Below, in pieces: positions 12,098 to 25,950 of a stretch of 64,000 bases of DNA (position 1 is the stretch's first letter; each line of letters opens with the position of its first letter). The DNA lies in contig WMCF01000111.1 in NCBI GenBank assembly GCA_009792885.1, positions 950,492 through 1,014,491 of the forward strand, read 5' to 3'. The DNA is from Eremophila alpestris peregrina. Lineage: Eukaryota > Chordata > Aves > Passeriformes > Alaudidae. Both the position numbers and the translations under genes were made by a program. The notes under the pieces were generated by a model that was given only the letters and a program-made list of their open reading frames with translations, was not told where the DNA came from and did no database searches.

Positions 12098-14993
12098 CAT
12101 TAAATCAGCACTTCTAGACTGAATTTCTGTTTCAAGAAAAAGGAGGGAGATGGGAAAGAAGGGAACTTCACCTTGATGTTATTGTGTGGTGGTTCTGTAA
12201 TGGTTTTTATGACTCCCTGAGAGGGAAGGGCAGGCTGGAGTGTCACTGCAGTTCCTTTGGTTATGGGTCTTGGGCAGCATTCCCATTCTGTTGGTACCAA
12301 GTGCAGGGTAAATACCAGGCAAATCCAGACTCAGCCTCTCTGTTCCAAGTGACAGCTGGAGTGCAAACACAGAGTTAAAATCCATCACCAAGGGTGAGTG
12401 ATAAAAACCCACCCCAATTCCAGCCCCTGTTGAGTTCCCTTCCATGGTGCAGCCAAGCCAAGCCCTGGAGGAGGCTGAGAGGAAGCAGTGAGGGAAGAAC
12501 AGATCTTTGGAGGAGTTCCCTTGCAGGTGTCAAGCCCAGTCTTTGAGAGGGTGCAGCGTTACCTGTTTAACAATTGAGTCAGCTGCTGTATGGGCTGTTT
12601 GGAGCTGAACTCAATGTCCTGCTGCAGAAAGCTTATTTTCAGTAATTCCTCAGCTCCAGGGCTAAGTCAAGCAGCTGCTGTTGACGATTCTCATTTTGTG
12701 CCAGCTCCTGAGCTGTGCTCTGTCATTTGTGCACAGCTGATGTGTGCTAAATTAACTTTCATTTCAGAAATACTTACTCCAAACCTGGACTTCTTATTTC
12801 CTCTTGGTTTCCCTCGGTTCATTCTGCACCTGAACAAGTCCTTGTGTGAGCAGGAGTGGGAGCAGAGCATGTGGATGGGAAGAAGTGGTGAGGAGCAGGT
12901 GGAGGCTGCTGAAACCATCAGTGCTGCTCATTAAACTGCAGCCCAGTGGGTGTCTTGAGGGAAGTTCTGAAAAGCTTGAAAAGTGAAGGTGAGCAGAGTG
13001 ATGCAGAGAGGTGACTTAGTTCATGGAAGAAGTTTGAGAAAGCAGTGACTTGACAAAAAGCTGAAGTACCTTTGTAGTGGTTTTCTGAGTGCATGTGGTG
13101 GGATAAGATTGCTGTTAGCAGAGAGTGCAGACAGTGAGGTGCAGGATGATCACATCAAGGAGAGGAGGGGGGAAACAAAGCTCCAGGTATGGGGATGAGT
13201 CAGAATGTCACAAGAGCAATATCTTGGAAGATTTAGGTGTGGGTTGGATTGAACAACATAAGAAGAAATCCAAAAATAATACCTGTATAACAGGACAGAG
13301 AGATAATAATTTCATTTTTGACTGGGAGTGTGATTCTCCAGATAGAAGGTTTTGGGGCCCCAGTACTTCCTTCTGTACCTCTTGTTTCTTGGTAACTGCT
13401 CTAAAAGCTGAATATCCAGACTGAATGCACCATGGCACTTCTGTTGCTTCCCATATGACCTTTAAAACCTTTCAGTCTTTCTTTCCACACTATTCCCACT
13501 CCCTTCAGAAGTAGTTAATTTTGTTCTTTCTTTTTTGTTTTACTTTTGACTTTTTTTTTATATTGCATCATTTTTCATGAATGAATTATTTTTAGTGTTC
13601 TCTCTATCCATGTGGTGATTGCAATTTCCATCACTTCACCTGTTGTTTTTTTTTTTTCTTCTTTTTTTCTTCTTTCTTTGCTGTAAAAAATAGAAGATGC
13701 TTGGGAAAATATTTTATTTCAAGTAATGGACAGCCAGGCTGAAAATCTTTCTTCTGAGAAATCTTAGCAACATTTCAGCTGATTTTCTGCAGGCAGGTGG
13801 ATAATGGCTCGTGTCAGGAAGATCTTTGTGCTCGTAGCAGGTAGTGAAAGCATTTGGTTTGGTCAGTGCTTGTTAGTCCTGGTGAAAGAAAGGTAAAGCA
13901 GTAAAACATTATTTGGGGTGGTTATTTTGGGCACCTGAATGTTGATGTAAGGCTTTGGCAGTTTGTTCCACATTTAACTTGGGGGTGCAGATATTCTAAA
14001 ATCTCACTTCTGTTTTTTTGTAGTTCTATTGAATAGAAATATTGGAATGAATATGCTCTATATTGATACTTTGGGAACAAGGGAAAATTTACTGAACAGT
14101 TTTCTACAAATTACCTGCCAGGCCAAACATTCTTTCTGCATGGATTAAGGCTGAAGTCATGATAAAAATCACAGTTTGAGTGGAGATGTATGTAAACAGT
14201 AACTGATAATTTCAGTGTTTCACTTCAGTTGTTCAGTGCTGCATTCACAGTGTTAGTAAAAAGCTGGACAAAAATATCCATTATCTCTAAATCTATTAAT
14301 TTCTGCCCTCATGCATGCTTTTGAAGAAACTCAAAGGTCTACATAGAAGTTGGCACATAAAATCATGAGGTGGAACAATATTAGGTTAATATTTGATGGT
14401 AAACCCTCCCCCTCCCTTAATCTGGGTGTAATTTCAGGAAAGATTTCGAGCAGAACATTCTTGTATGATGGGAATTTGGAGTCATTGCAGAAATTTGACA
14501 AAGGTTGAAGAATTCAGATGTTAAACAGGACTGAAAATGCCTCTGTAGTCAAAATTTGTGTTTTAAAAAATTATCATGTTTTAGAATAATTACATGAATT
14601 AGCAAATTTAAAAGAGTTAGTTTTCCATTTATAAGGCAATAAAAGTATAGTCAAGCTCTTCCATGGTGCAGTTGTGATATTAAAAACTTTTCTCAAACAC
14701 TGTAAAAGTCAACAGTGTGCTCATTATTTACAAAAAAACAAGCAGATGACCAAAAAACCAGAGAGACAATTTGCATAGCATTTTTTTCAGACTTCTCTCT
14801 TCATAAAAGAAATAATTATTGGGTTGAAAAGAACTGCTGATTTTCCTAAATGCTGAATTTCCTGTTTATACAGCGACTTTTATGTCGCATGAAATCTTAA
14901 ATGATTGAGAAATCCCATCTGGGACCAGCAAAGGCAGAGCTGGAATAAAAAGCCAGTTCTAGAGACAGTGATTTCTTGGTTTCCTTCATGGAT
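12098..14993. other. Noncoding sequence with pyrimidine tracts
   Basis: About 2.9 kb show no recognised gene. Pyrimidine-rich tracts lie at 13518-13560 and 13641-13680. Open frames reach 114 codons (12590-12934) without recognisable motifs. Confidence 0.5.
13641..13680 (+). repeat. Poly-pyrimidine tract
   Basis: Forty bases consist almost only of T and C. It follows a similar tract at 13518-13560. Confidence 0.8.
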
Positions 14994-15043
14994 TTACAGA
15001 GCTGTTAAGGTTGGTAAAGACCTCTGAGATCACTGACCCAACC
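14994..15043 (-). mobile_element. Possible degraded CR1 3' end
   Basis: The pattern 'acagagctgttaaggttggt', 'aaagacctctgagatcactg' and 'acccaacc' resembles the reverse CR1 end seen at 62131, with several substitutions. It is only about 50 bases long, so the call is tentative. Confidence 0.45.
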
Positions 15044-15695
15044 ATGGATTTGATGGCAAATTTATGGTGAATCTGATCTGTGGGCCTGACAAAGGAAAAG
15101 CTTGGGTCTGTTATTCCATATGAGAAATAATTGCATCAGATGTATTAAATTTTTTTTTAATTTGGAATTTTAAAAAAAATGGTTTGGTGGTTTTATTTTC
15201 TTTTTTTTCCCCTCTCTGTCTTGTTTATAGCAGATCCCTCTAAGCCCTCAGAGTCAGAGTAATAACACTTAATGTAGCCAAGAATTCAAACCAGCAAGTT
15301 CATTAGATAAGTTCCAGTTCAGTGGCACCTGAAATCTCCTCCCAGCTCTTCCTCCACCAGTTCAGCTCTGACTGGGGCTAATAACAGTTTGTTAATTTGC
15401 TCACACCAGAATAAGATCAGGAAATCAGAAGCTGCAGTTTGCAGTTAACCTCTTTATTTCCTGTGTTCCCCTGCCACAATTCAGGCACCGCTTGTGGTCC
15501 TTGGGAGATGCAGCTTTTGTGGTGCCTCGAGGGTGAAAGGGATGTTCAGGCTGCTCCTGGGCAGTGGGGCAGGAGCAGAAGCCCTCCCACAGCTACAAAA
15601 CAGCAAAGCACTTTTTTTGGAGCAGGTGTTAGATGCAGGAAATGGAGATGTTCAAGTAGCCCAGCACTGCAGTGCATGGGGAAATGTTGATGGGT
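15044..15695. other. Noncoding spacer
   Basis: No gene is recognised. An A/T-rich patch lies at 15145-15210. Confidence 0.5.
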
Positions 15696-16150
15696 CATGG
15701 AATCATGGAGTGGTTTGGGGTGGAAGAGACCTTGAAGAACATCCAGTCCCACCCCCTGCCATGGGCAGGGACACCTTCCACTAGCCCAAGTGGCTCCAAG
15801 CCCTGTCCAATGTGGCCTTGGACACTGACAGGGGCAACCACAGCTTCTCTGGGCTCTTTGGTCCAATGCCTCATCACTCATTTAGACATTTGTTCCAAAA
15901 ATACAATCTAAACCTTCCCTCTTCCAGTTTGAAACCATTGCCTGTGTCCTGTCCCTCCATCCCTTGTCCCCAGCCCCTCTCCAGCTCTCCTGGAGCTCCT
16001 TTAGGCCCTGCAAGGGGCTCTGAGCTCTCCCTGGAGCCTTCCCTTCTCCAGGTGAGCACCCCCAGCTCTGCCAGCCTGGCTCCAGAGCAGAGGGGCTCCA
16101 GCCCTTGGAGCATCTTCTCACATGGCAAAAGACCTGGGATGGGATGAAAT
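15696..16150 (-). mobile_element. CR1 LINE 3' region, reverse orientation
   Basis: Reading left to right, it runs from the reversed tail 'catggaatcatggagtggtt' through 'ccctgccatgggcaggga', 'cacagcttctctgggct', 'gtgtcctgtccctccatccc' and 'tccctggagccttcccttct' to 'ggagcatcttctcacatggc'. It is an inverted counterpart of 11631-12097 about 4 kb away. The middle (about 15880-15940) is more diverged than the ends. Frames of 110-130 codons within it are CR1 by-products. Confidence 0.95.
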
Positions 16151-17499
16151 GTGGGACAAGGTGACCAGCCAGTTTTTCACCATGGTGTTGCTGTGGCAGC
16201 ACTGACAGGCAGTGCTGGACAGGTTCTTGCTGAGATGCCAGGGTGTAGTAAACTTGGACTATCAACTGGAACACAAACCAAAAAATATTTCAGTTACAGC
16301 TCAAATTAGATTTCTGTGCAGCACATCCAGCTGGTTCTGCTTTAAGAAAAATAAATGGCTCACAGTGTGGTTTTGGGTTTTCATTTATTTGGTTTAAGTT
16401 TGGGCTGTAGCCAAACCTGGTTGTGTTAAATTTTGTGTTTTGACTATGGATATGAAGGTTATGGTCTTGGAGATTGTAGATCAGAAATTTGTAAGTGATG
16501 TCACAAATTCTGTTTTCTAAGAGAAATGGATGACAATTCTTTTTTTAAAGTGATATCACCATTTCCTGTCTAAAAAATTATAAAAATTTCAAGTGTGTAT
16601 TTTCATGAGACAGCTTTTCTGAGTAATTTACTTAATCTACTCCTTTTTTTTTATTCTGTGTGTATAATTATCATCATACCATTGCCAGCATTATTTAATT
16701 TCTGCAATTATCGGTATTAAACTGAAAAGCCTTGGTTTTTTGTCAGGCATTTTAACTGATTTTCTCCTCTGACAGATTTCTCTTTCCTCCTTTGCTCTGT
16801 TCATTGAAAAGATTGGCAGTTCTGTAGAATACAGAGTTTGTGGATGCACAGCGATTTTCATATATTAAGGAAAAATTAATTATCAATCTTTTAACTCTGA
16901 TTATTCCTGTATCATTCCGGAGTTTCAGAAATGGGATATTGGGCACATGGTTGGTGGTTGGTGGGTTCAGATGCTCTGCAGTGCAACCTGCTCCAGAAAT
17001 CCCTGCTCTTTTCCAACATGCATTTGGAAAATACAGGGGATTTCTACATTTCTACATTCTGCCATCTCTGCTGCGTGGAAATGCAGCTTTGGGATGTTTT
17101 ATTACACCAGGAGGTAATGAAAATGGGGGTTTGGAGGAATGATGTGTGCAGTTTTGTTCAGTGAGAGGTGCTGAGGTGAGGATCCCTGTCCCAGTCAGTG
17201 AAGGTGCTTGGGCTCAGAGTTGCTTTGGGAATCTTTCTTTGAGGTTACATTTCCAACCACATTTGCCCAAGTCCAGCTGAGTTTTCAGATCCCAAAAAAT
17301 GACTTCCCCCCTAAATGATTCTAATGACAAAGCTGCCTGAAGGACATCATTCTCACCCCCAGCATTTTAGGTGAGAGGGATTTTTCTGCTTTGGCCTTTG
17401 GAGCTGTTGGATCTCTTGACTATTGGAAGTTGGATTGATCTGTCCTTTTCCCCTTCCCCCAGGTTCTGCTTTAGGAGTTCACTGAATTATTCCTGTTAC
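16151..17499. other. Noncoding spacer
   Basis: About 1.3 kb of AT-rich sequence lies between two CR1 copies. No gene is recognised. The 100-codon frame at 16840-17142 has no recognisable feature. Confidence 0.5.
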
Positions 17500-18080
17500 A
17501 ACCTGTCCCCTCCTTGCTCTCTGGAACAGCAGTGACCAGGGCAGGGATTGTCCCCCTGTGCTGGGCGTTGGTGAGACCCCACCCTGAATGATGTGTCCAG
17601 TTCTGGGCTCCTCAGGACAGGACATTGAGGGGCTGGAGAGAGTCCAGGGATGGGAACAGAGCTGGGGAAGGGTCTGGAGAACCAGGAGAGGCTGAGGGAG
17701 CTGGGAAAGGGGCTGAGCCTGGAGCAAAGGAGGCTCAGGGGGGCCCTTGTGGCTCTGCACAAGTCCCTGCCAGGAGGGGACAGCCGGGGGGGTCGGGCTC
17801 TGGGACAGGGAACAGGGACAGGAGGAGAGGGAACAGCCTCAGGCTGGGCCAGGGGTGGCTCAGGTTGGCCATCAGGAATAATTCCCTCATGGAAAATTTG
17901 TTGAGCATTGGAAGGGGCTGCCCAGGGAGTCCCCATCCCTGGAGGTGTCCAAGAAAGGGCTGGATGTGGCACTCAGTGCTCTGGGCTGGTGACAAGGTGG
18001 GGATTGGTCACGGGTTGGACTCCACGATCCTGGAGCTCTTTTCCAACCTGAATAATTCTGTGATTTTTGTGATTCCCATG
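17500..18080 (+). mobile_element. CR1 LINE 3' region, about 580 bp (longest copy)
   Basis: The copy begins in what corresponds to the end of the CR1 reverse-transcriptase reading frame ('ccccctgtgctgggcgttgg', 'agttctgggctcctcagga'). It continues through 'acattgaggggctggagaga', 'gtggctctgcacaagtccct' and 'ccatccctggaggtgtccaa' to 'ttccaacctgaataattctg' and 'tgatttttgtgattcc'. No intact coding region remains. Frames of 158 and 163 codons on opposite strands are by-products of GC-rich sequence. It is very close to the split copy at 50446-51613 (about 96 per cent over the central 120 bases by eye), so the subfamily expanded relatively recently. Confidence 0.95.
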
Positions 18081-21000
18081 CAAACCAACCACAATCCACT
18101 CGAGGCAAAGCACTAATGTCACCCCAAGGAGCCAAACTCAAATTTACAAGGAGTGGAAGTTAAAGCCAGCAGGGAGATATTTTATCCCACCATGAGAAGG
18201 ATGCTGAACTGCCTGCTTGGATTATGTTGCTCATCTTTGTCTCGGCTCTGTCTTCCAAGAAGTTCTGTTACATTTAAACTTGTTTAAATCCAGAATGGCT
18301 TCAAGTGACTGCTTAAGAGCTATATTTTAGTGTAGTAAAGTATTTTTTTTTATTTTTTGAAAGAAAAATAAAAGTTAAACTATAGACACTAGTTTGGACA
18401 GAACAGAAATAAATTGTAAACACAATTCTCTTCCTTGAAAATCGCAAAGCTTCATTTAATAGAGATACTCTTAGGTAGTTAAAGAATAATAAAGAAGTCT
18501 TGCCCTATCACTAAATGGTTATAGCATCATTATTTTTTCACTGTATCTTCCTTCCTCACCATATATTTCCAGATAACACACAGTGGACGAAGCTTTTTAA
18601 TTTCACTTTGTTTAGATCAGTAATATTCTTACAAACACGGAATAATTGTTCTGTATTTGATATGGAATGTGATAACCCATTTGTATGGAAAGGGAAAATA
18701 ACAGATCCCTCAGTGCTTTTGTTTCTTAGGAAGTGTAAAAGAGCCCAGGAATGCCAAATGTGTGTGACATAAGCACAACGCTGCTGGCAGCCACAGCTTA
18801 AATTGGAAAGGCCATCAGCACTTCTCTGGGGTTTTTGTGCTGATGTTTTAGGCACTGGAGCTGTGTCTTAAACACTCCTTGCTCTGTTTTGCTGGGGGGT
18901 AATGTGTGATGCACAAGGCCCAAAACTGAAGCAATTAGAGAGGGAAAAGACCTGTCAGGTTTTATGGTTTGTTTTTTTGACAGTGCAGGATTCTTACCCC
19001 TTAAACAGTATTTTCAAATGTGTGCCTGTTGTAGTATCACAAATGGTCTTTCCAAAAGTTTTTTTCTGCAGTTTCTAAATGCAGATCACCAGAGGAAAGC
19101 ATCCTGTATCTCTGTTTTTGTGGTTTCCTTGTTGTGCTTCTCATTCATATTAAAGAATTGTGATTAGAAAAAAAATAAATTGAAGTTTATTCCATTTTTC
19201 TCGTCAGTTGCTTTTCTAAAGGCAAATCATTCTTTTTGATCAGTGACCTCTAAAACTAGTTGATTTACATTTAAATACTGTCATTTACATTCCTAATAAA
19301 AGGGGAATAAAAGGGCCACAATATTCACATTGCAACATTAGTTTGCATCTATCACTGTAAAAACAATTTATTCTAAGCATCATATCTATGGAAAATACAT
19401 TAAAATTGAAATTAGGAGTCAATACTTGACAAACTGATACAATGTCATTATATTCTACATTTCCTTTGTGGTCTTCCACTTTGCTTGCTTATGAGGTGTT
19501 TAAATTCCTTTGCCTAATTTTTAGTTTTTTAGAATAATTTGCATTTAAAGAGTGCTGGATAGTGTTATTTGATAGAATTGAATTTTTTTTTATTTAACTT
19601 TTGGATGGAAATTTTACTTAACATTCAGAACACTGGCATTTAAATAGTTTTGAAGACAATATATATGCAGGATGAATGCAATTTTTTTCCTTACTATTTA
19701 AATCTGTAACAAATGTTATCTGTAACTGTAAATTATTTTATTTTTGGGTATGTATGTATATTATCATATCCTTTCTGTTTTAGAAGTGGGAGATTTCTGG
19801 TTATTATACTGATTTTTTTTTCTTTAAATGCTGAAATGAACAGAAGAAACAAAAACCTTCCAGCGTTTTTAAATACCATTTAGAGCCTGAACCTTAAGTG
19901 AAGGTGTGGAATTAGACATGACATAGATGTGATCTAAACTCCAAAGCTGGAACATAAATCCAACTGTGATTTAGAGTGTATGCACAGCACTAAAAAAATG
20001 CAGATGGAGTTCTGACCTCCAGAGCTCCTGCAGAGAATAAAGGGCATTTTTACACTCTGCCTCTTTCTGTTTATTTTGCATGGGGGTAATAAATATACTG
20101 AGGATTGGCTTGAGATTTAATCTATTACTTATTAAAAAAAAAACCAACCAAACAATAAAATACAATTTTGAAAAGTGTTCCTGGGTAAAATTTCCAAAAG
20201 CTTGCAAAAAGGAAACTATAAAGAGGTTTTATCTTCAGCTTCATTATGAATTGATGAACTTGCAATTTAAATCAGTTTTGCTCATTAATTTTCATGTCAG
20301 TGAGCTGAAGTTCATTGTATTGATCAGAAGTTCCAAACCTGATGTGATTAAAACCCATAAGTGCTATAAGAGAACAAACACTGGTGTTGATCTCTAATGT
20401 GATTTCTGCTCCAAATTAACGGGATCTTGTTAATTTGCTCCGATGGAAGGGATCTGGGCAGGTTTAATAATTCATCTTCCAGAGCAGGTGTCAAGGACAC
20501 TGAGTGACACATCCTGCCTCACTAATTCTAATTTTTGAGGCTCCATTGAAGACAATATTGGTGACTCACTAGCAGACATTTATATTAATTTGAAATGATT
20601 TCTGAGGAATGTGAAGCCAGGTTTCACTCCAGAGCTGTGTTGTACAAAAATGAGGAAGGTGGAGCAAATGCTGTTGCAGCTGCCTCTCACCCATGGGCAG
20701 ATTTTTGGATTTTTTGTGTGGATGTCTGAGTAAAAATGACAGAACCAGCCATGTTTCAGTTGCCCCTGGAGAAGTTTTGGAAACTTGCCTGGAAGCTGGA
20801 GAACAGCACATTTTAAACTCATTTTTGGGGCAGATTTGAAAAAGGTTTTCCTTGGTCTTTCCTTTTCCTTTTCCTTCCCACTCCTTTCAGGATTCAGTGT
20901 TTATTTCTGTTTTGTGTTATTTTTAAGTGACCTCTCTCTCTAGAGTAATCAACTGAACTGCTTGATTAAAATTGGATGTTTTGCATAATCAGATGAGCTT

Positions 21001-21305
21001 TTTGGCCTTTCTTGCTTTGATGTTGGGTTTTAGTGGAGGCCTCAGTGGTGCTGCTGCTGCTCCAGGTATTTGCAGGATTTGGAAGTTCTAGTGAGTAGGA
21101 TTTTGTTTAATTTTGATGGGCATTAATACCTTCCTGTAACTGATAATTTTTTGAGAGGTTGATGTGATGAAAGAGAACCCAAGTTGTGCGTTATGTACTT
21201 AGGCTTTTCACATTCTAATTTCCCTTTTTTTTTGCTTTATGTCACCATTATTTACAGACCTTTCAGTGTGAATATTTTACAGGTGAAGGCCTTTGGGCTT
21301 TAATA

Positions 21306-21341
21306 CATTGGGATATATTTGGTTTTCCATTGGGATATATT
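21306..21341 (+). repeat. Direct repeat, 14-base core at 22-base spacing
   Basis: The core 'cattgggatatatt' occurs at 21306-21319 and again at 21328-21341. Confidence 0.8.
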
Positions 21342-24300
21342 TTGCTTCTGCAATGTTTTATTTTAAATTTTAAGTCAGTGGTTAAAGAAGCAGAGGGACA
21401 CGTTGGAGAATCCTTTTCTCAATGCCCTGATTTTCTCTCTGCTGTTTGTAAAGCTTCTGTACTCCCTTCAGTCAGTAATTTTGATTTTTCTATGACTTTG
21501 TGACCCTTCTTAGATAAAATATATTGCACTCCCCATTTCCCCTTTCCACCACACCTTTTCTCTTGAAGCTCACTTGAATTTTCTGTCATGTTTAACACAT
21601 TTAAATGTGGGAAAACTTTCATAAGGATGAGCCAATCTAAATCAAAGGTTGAGATCTTTGCCACTTGTCTGTCCCTACCAGTACCTGTGAGGATTATTAT
21701 TTCTGAGACTGGAAACACACTTGTCTGTGTGCTTTTAATCAGTTTACAGTTTCTGTGGCCATTTAGTTGTAAAAACACTCTTGGTTTTGATTGAAGGCTT
21801 CCCTTTTACCATTAACTCTGAAACACTGGATGCTTTGATGTCTCTGAGTGCCATTACCTATTAATGAATTTAATAAAAAACCTCATCCATCAATAACCTT
21901 TAGTGCCTTAAACCCAGAAATTTCTTAGACTGGCTGGTATGAACTTTGAGGTAGCCTCAGTCACATTGTTTACTTATCCTTAATTGTTATTTTTTCAGCT
22001 CTGTCATCTGAAGTCCTACAGAATGATGAGAAAATGGGCTTAGAGAAAGTGTCTCTTGTGTTTCCAGCCACTATTTCACGTGGCATTCTGCTCTGACTGG
22101 AGCTGATTTGGAGCTCTGCTGATAACAGATAAAAATACTGATAAATAGTGATAAATACTCTACTGTGAGCTCCTTCAGTATTGCAGCAAAGAATGCATTT
22201 ACCCAGGAATAATTAAGTTTTTGACATGAATCTGGTGGCTTCAAGTAGGTCATGTAAAAAGAAGCAAACAAAAAATTGCTTGTGAAGTGTCTGCATTCTT
22301 CTGGTTCAGATCTCCATTCTGGTTTGCCAACTTAGCTTGAATTTTCTGATGTAAATAAAATTATTCTTGGCACGTGCCTTTGTTCCTATATCAGGAGTTC
22401 CCTAAAAGGAAGAGGCAATGAGATTTTGCACTGTTGGATAGGAATTTTCTCCTGAGAAGAGCTATCCCCCTTTTTCCTGTCAAGAAAACCAATCCCAATG
22501 TATTTTGTAATAGGCAAGAATATAGCCAGGTGTATATTCAGTAAATAATCTCACTTAACTGAGTTTATTCTGGAATATCATGCATCTTTTCAGCTGTGAT
22601 GTTATAAGAATAAATATTTTAAGACAAAGATTATAGAATAGTAGAATCAAAATCTCTTCTGAGATATTTGGAGCTGATAGTTTGTACTTGTTCATCCAAA
22701 AGAATGATTATACTCTGCACAGTACACTCATAGTAATGCCTTGTCAGGAGAGAGCAAATCCCCAAAGATTTTACAAAATTAATGTACTAAAAATAACCTA
22801 AATAGAAATAGAAATTAAAAAAAACCCATTACACTCAAGTATTCTTTACTTCTGTATCTTTTTGCTGTGGAAAATTATTTTCTGATGTAAAAAAATATGT
22901 ATAAATTCTATTTTTACATGATGTCACTGCAGCTGGTTCAAATATTAAAGCAAATTCTTGCTTGTAATGTCCTTAGGATCACAGTTCCTCTAGGGATCAT
23001 TCATCTGGTGAAGTTGAGTTTTTTAATAATAAGTTCCTATGAAATTCTTCATGCCCACTATTAATATTTCCACTTGAACACAGATAAAGCTAGATTAAAA
23101 AAAAAAAAAAAGGTCGATAAAGAAAAGCCTTGGTCAAAGTCCATAAAATTTTATGGTACAAATGACTGAACTGTGTTCCTTGAAATAGTTGCTATGGAAA
23201 TTCTTATTTTTTTTCTGCTGGGTTTTTGTTGTGTGTGCAATAATAATTGCATAACAGAAGAGATTACAGGGAAAGTTTGAAAAATAGGAGTCAACCTTTG
23301 AGTGGAAGTACTGGGGATAATCATCACATCCTGGGTCACTTGGCACTGTCCCATCCCCTTTGGCCTCAGGGATTCTGCTCACAAATTGTCTCTGCACTCC
23401 AGAGTTAGTGGTGTAAGAGGAAACAGGAAAATTCAGCTAAAGAGAATAAACAGGCCTCATTGGATGTTGGCTTTATGGTCAGTGGTTTTATTTCTGACTA
23501 AGAATAAAGTTCTGCTAAATCTATCACACTTCATCAGCCTGATATTATAAAGGCAACCAAAAGGAATCTAAACTCAGCCTCCCATTTATTTGTCTTTTGG
23601 ATATGTACAGAATTAATTTGATTTCCAAACATTTAAATGCACTGGGCTCAGGGTATGTTTGACTTCAAAATAAACCAGCAAAATGCAATTATGATCATCA
23701 GAATCTGTCAGCAGAAAGGAGCATGTCTTTGAAATGCTGCATTGATGGGAAAGGGAAGTTGTAGAAAAGTTTTTGAGAGCTACTAAGAGAAGAAAGAATT
23801 GGGACAAGTCATCTGCTACTCTGAATTAAGAAGTATTCTCCAAAGGCTGTTATTAAAGTGTGTGTATAATAAAAGAGGAAATGGGAAAGTGGAAAAAAAT
23901 AGCTGGCTTTCAAAAAGACTAGGGGTTAAATCCCATTTGAGAGTTTTCGGTGCTTTTCAGCACCATGAAGTCATCATCAATCTCCTATAATAGGAAGTCA
24001 AATCTTTTACTGATTGAAGGCAATAGAGAAAATTACTGATGGTTTCAATAAAGCAGGTTTAGAGCCTGGATCATGGTCTGTAAGGGAAGACAGAGATCTC
24101 TGCTCTTGTGAGATGCTCTCGTGTCTGACACACTCCTGAATTGCTGAGCTCCTGATCAATCCTATCTCAGCCTGCAGCACTCAGGGTCATAACTGTAACT
24201 TAAATGTGACTATAGTACCAGAAAGTATAGCCTGAAAAGAAAACTGAAGTTATTTCAAATAATCCAAAGAATGGGAATGTGTGAGACTTGAGTGTCAGGT

Positions 24301-25743
24301 TTTTCATTAGGTTCGTGATAAAAAGCTTGAAAAAAATCCAGTTAGAATCTAGTTTGTCTTTGAAATTCATGTAATATGTAAGTAGTTTTTGAATTTTATT
24401 TCGCCAAAGTTTTTAAGGAATCTGCTGAGATAGAACAATAAATTGTGTGGATTGTTTCAGTTATCTACAATAACTTTGCATAACACAGTACCTGTACAGC
24501 TGAAATCATAACATTGAATGCCTCTCAAAACCAATTTATTTATTCTGTCCTTTGTCAAGCTGGAAATGCTATTTGTCTATTGCAGAGAAAGTGAATGGCA
24601 CAGATGAGGTGGCATCTTGAAATTACTAAAAAAAATCCAAAAGCTGAGGAAGGATTTGAAACAAAATTCTGTGGCTTCTACTCCAGTATAACACACACCC
24701 ACAGAAGGAAAATTACCTGTGGTAAGGCTGGCTCTCAAAAGCTCTCTGAGGAGAAGAGAAGGTGAGGGTGAGGTGGTGGAGTTGTGATTGTAGCAGCTCC
24801 CTGCAAGCTTCTGGCCTTGGGTGGGATGAGGGATCCTGGACTGGGATGCATCTTTTCACATGGAAATTTCAACTTTCAGAATTGTAAATTCTGCAATCAC
24901 CATAATTTATTTTATTTCTGACTGCCATGACTTCCATCAGGGCTGCCTACAAACAGGTTGCCTTCATCTTGCTGTGGTTGGTGCCACCTCATATTACCAG
25001 GGTAAGCTAATGTTCTTCTTGGCTTGGAAATATTTGGGCACCATTGAGCTGAGGAGTCATCAAAAAGGGGAGCTATTTCCTTGGAGCAGTCACCACCATT
25101 ATTGGAAGATTCCCTGTTAATCAGCACAGTTGAGTGAATTGCATCACTGGCACTCAGAGCTGTCACTCTCTGTAGACAGCCAGGCTCAGTGGTGTGATCT
25201 GTGGGACAGATAATTTACAGATTATGATCCCAGAAGGATTTTATAAACAACCCCAGCTTCACTGGGAGGTGCTGTCTGTGACTGGCATTAGTGGTGTGAT
25301 TCAAAGCTCTGTGTTAGTGTGGAGGTTCTGCACTCCAATGAATGTTCCTGAAAGGTCAGATGGAATGTGTGCAGTCAGGTCTGGCCCTGTGCCCAGCTTT
25401 TATGAATGAAAACATAATATTGGGCTTGTAAAATCATATCCTCTCTCTTTTAGTGGAAAGCAGTTGTTTCAGCATGCTTCCTGTAGAATTTGTAACTGCT
25501 TGTGTGATCTGGTGTGAAAAATGAGATCCTTTGCTGTTGTTTCCTTGGGTACAGGGTTGTCTCCTGTGTGGTCCCTTTGCTCAGATGATTGCTCCCTTTG
25601 TGTGACAGGGGGAATGCCATTCTCCCATTCTGGCATGAGTAAACATCTGTGCATCCATGGCAGATGCTGAAACTCTCTCATCCAAAACCTTGTTCATATG
25701 TCTCCTTGATACCCAAGTCTTAGGCTTCCACAGATGGCAAAGG

Positions 25744-25950
25744 GAAACAACAAGAACAACAACAAAAACCGAACCGAAACAAACCAAAAACCCCAACAAA
25801 CTGGAAAAAAATCAAAAAACCCAAACTAAAACTGACTAAAACACCCAAACCAGCAACAAAAACAAAAAAAACCCCATAAACACCCCCTGCAGAAAATACC
25901 CAAACCAACAAAAAACCAAAAAAAAAACCCAGGAAAAAATAAAAAGGGAC
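25744..25950 (+). repeat. A/C-rich low-complexity tract
   Basis: About 200 bases on the + strand are almost entirely A and C, in irregular units such as AAC, AAAACC and AACCCC. G and T are very sparse. The minus strand is therefore G/T-rich. The 60-codon frame across it (Lys/Thr/Gln-rich) is a composition artefact. Confidence 0.9.

Noticed and set aside
17479..18116. Frames of 158 and 163 codons on opposite strands
   Set aside because: They lie in the CR1 copy at 17500-18080. The reverse-transcriptase end it derives from is not intact.
23095..23111. Poly(A) tail of a processed pseudogene
   Set aside because: A run of about 14 A is present, but no upstream coding or polyadenylation context or target duplication was seen.
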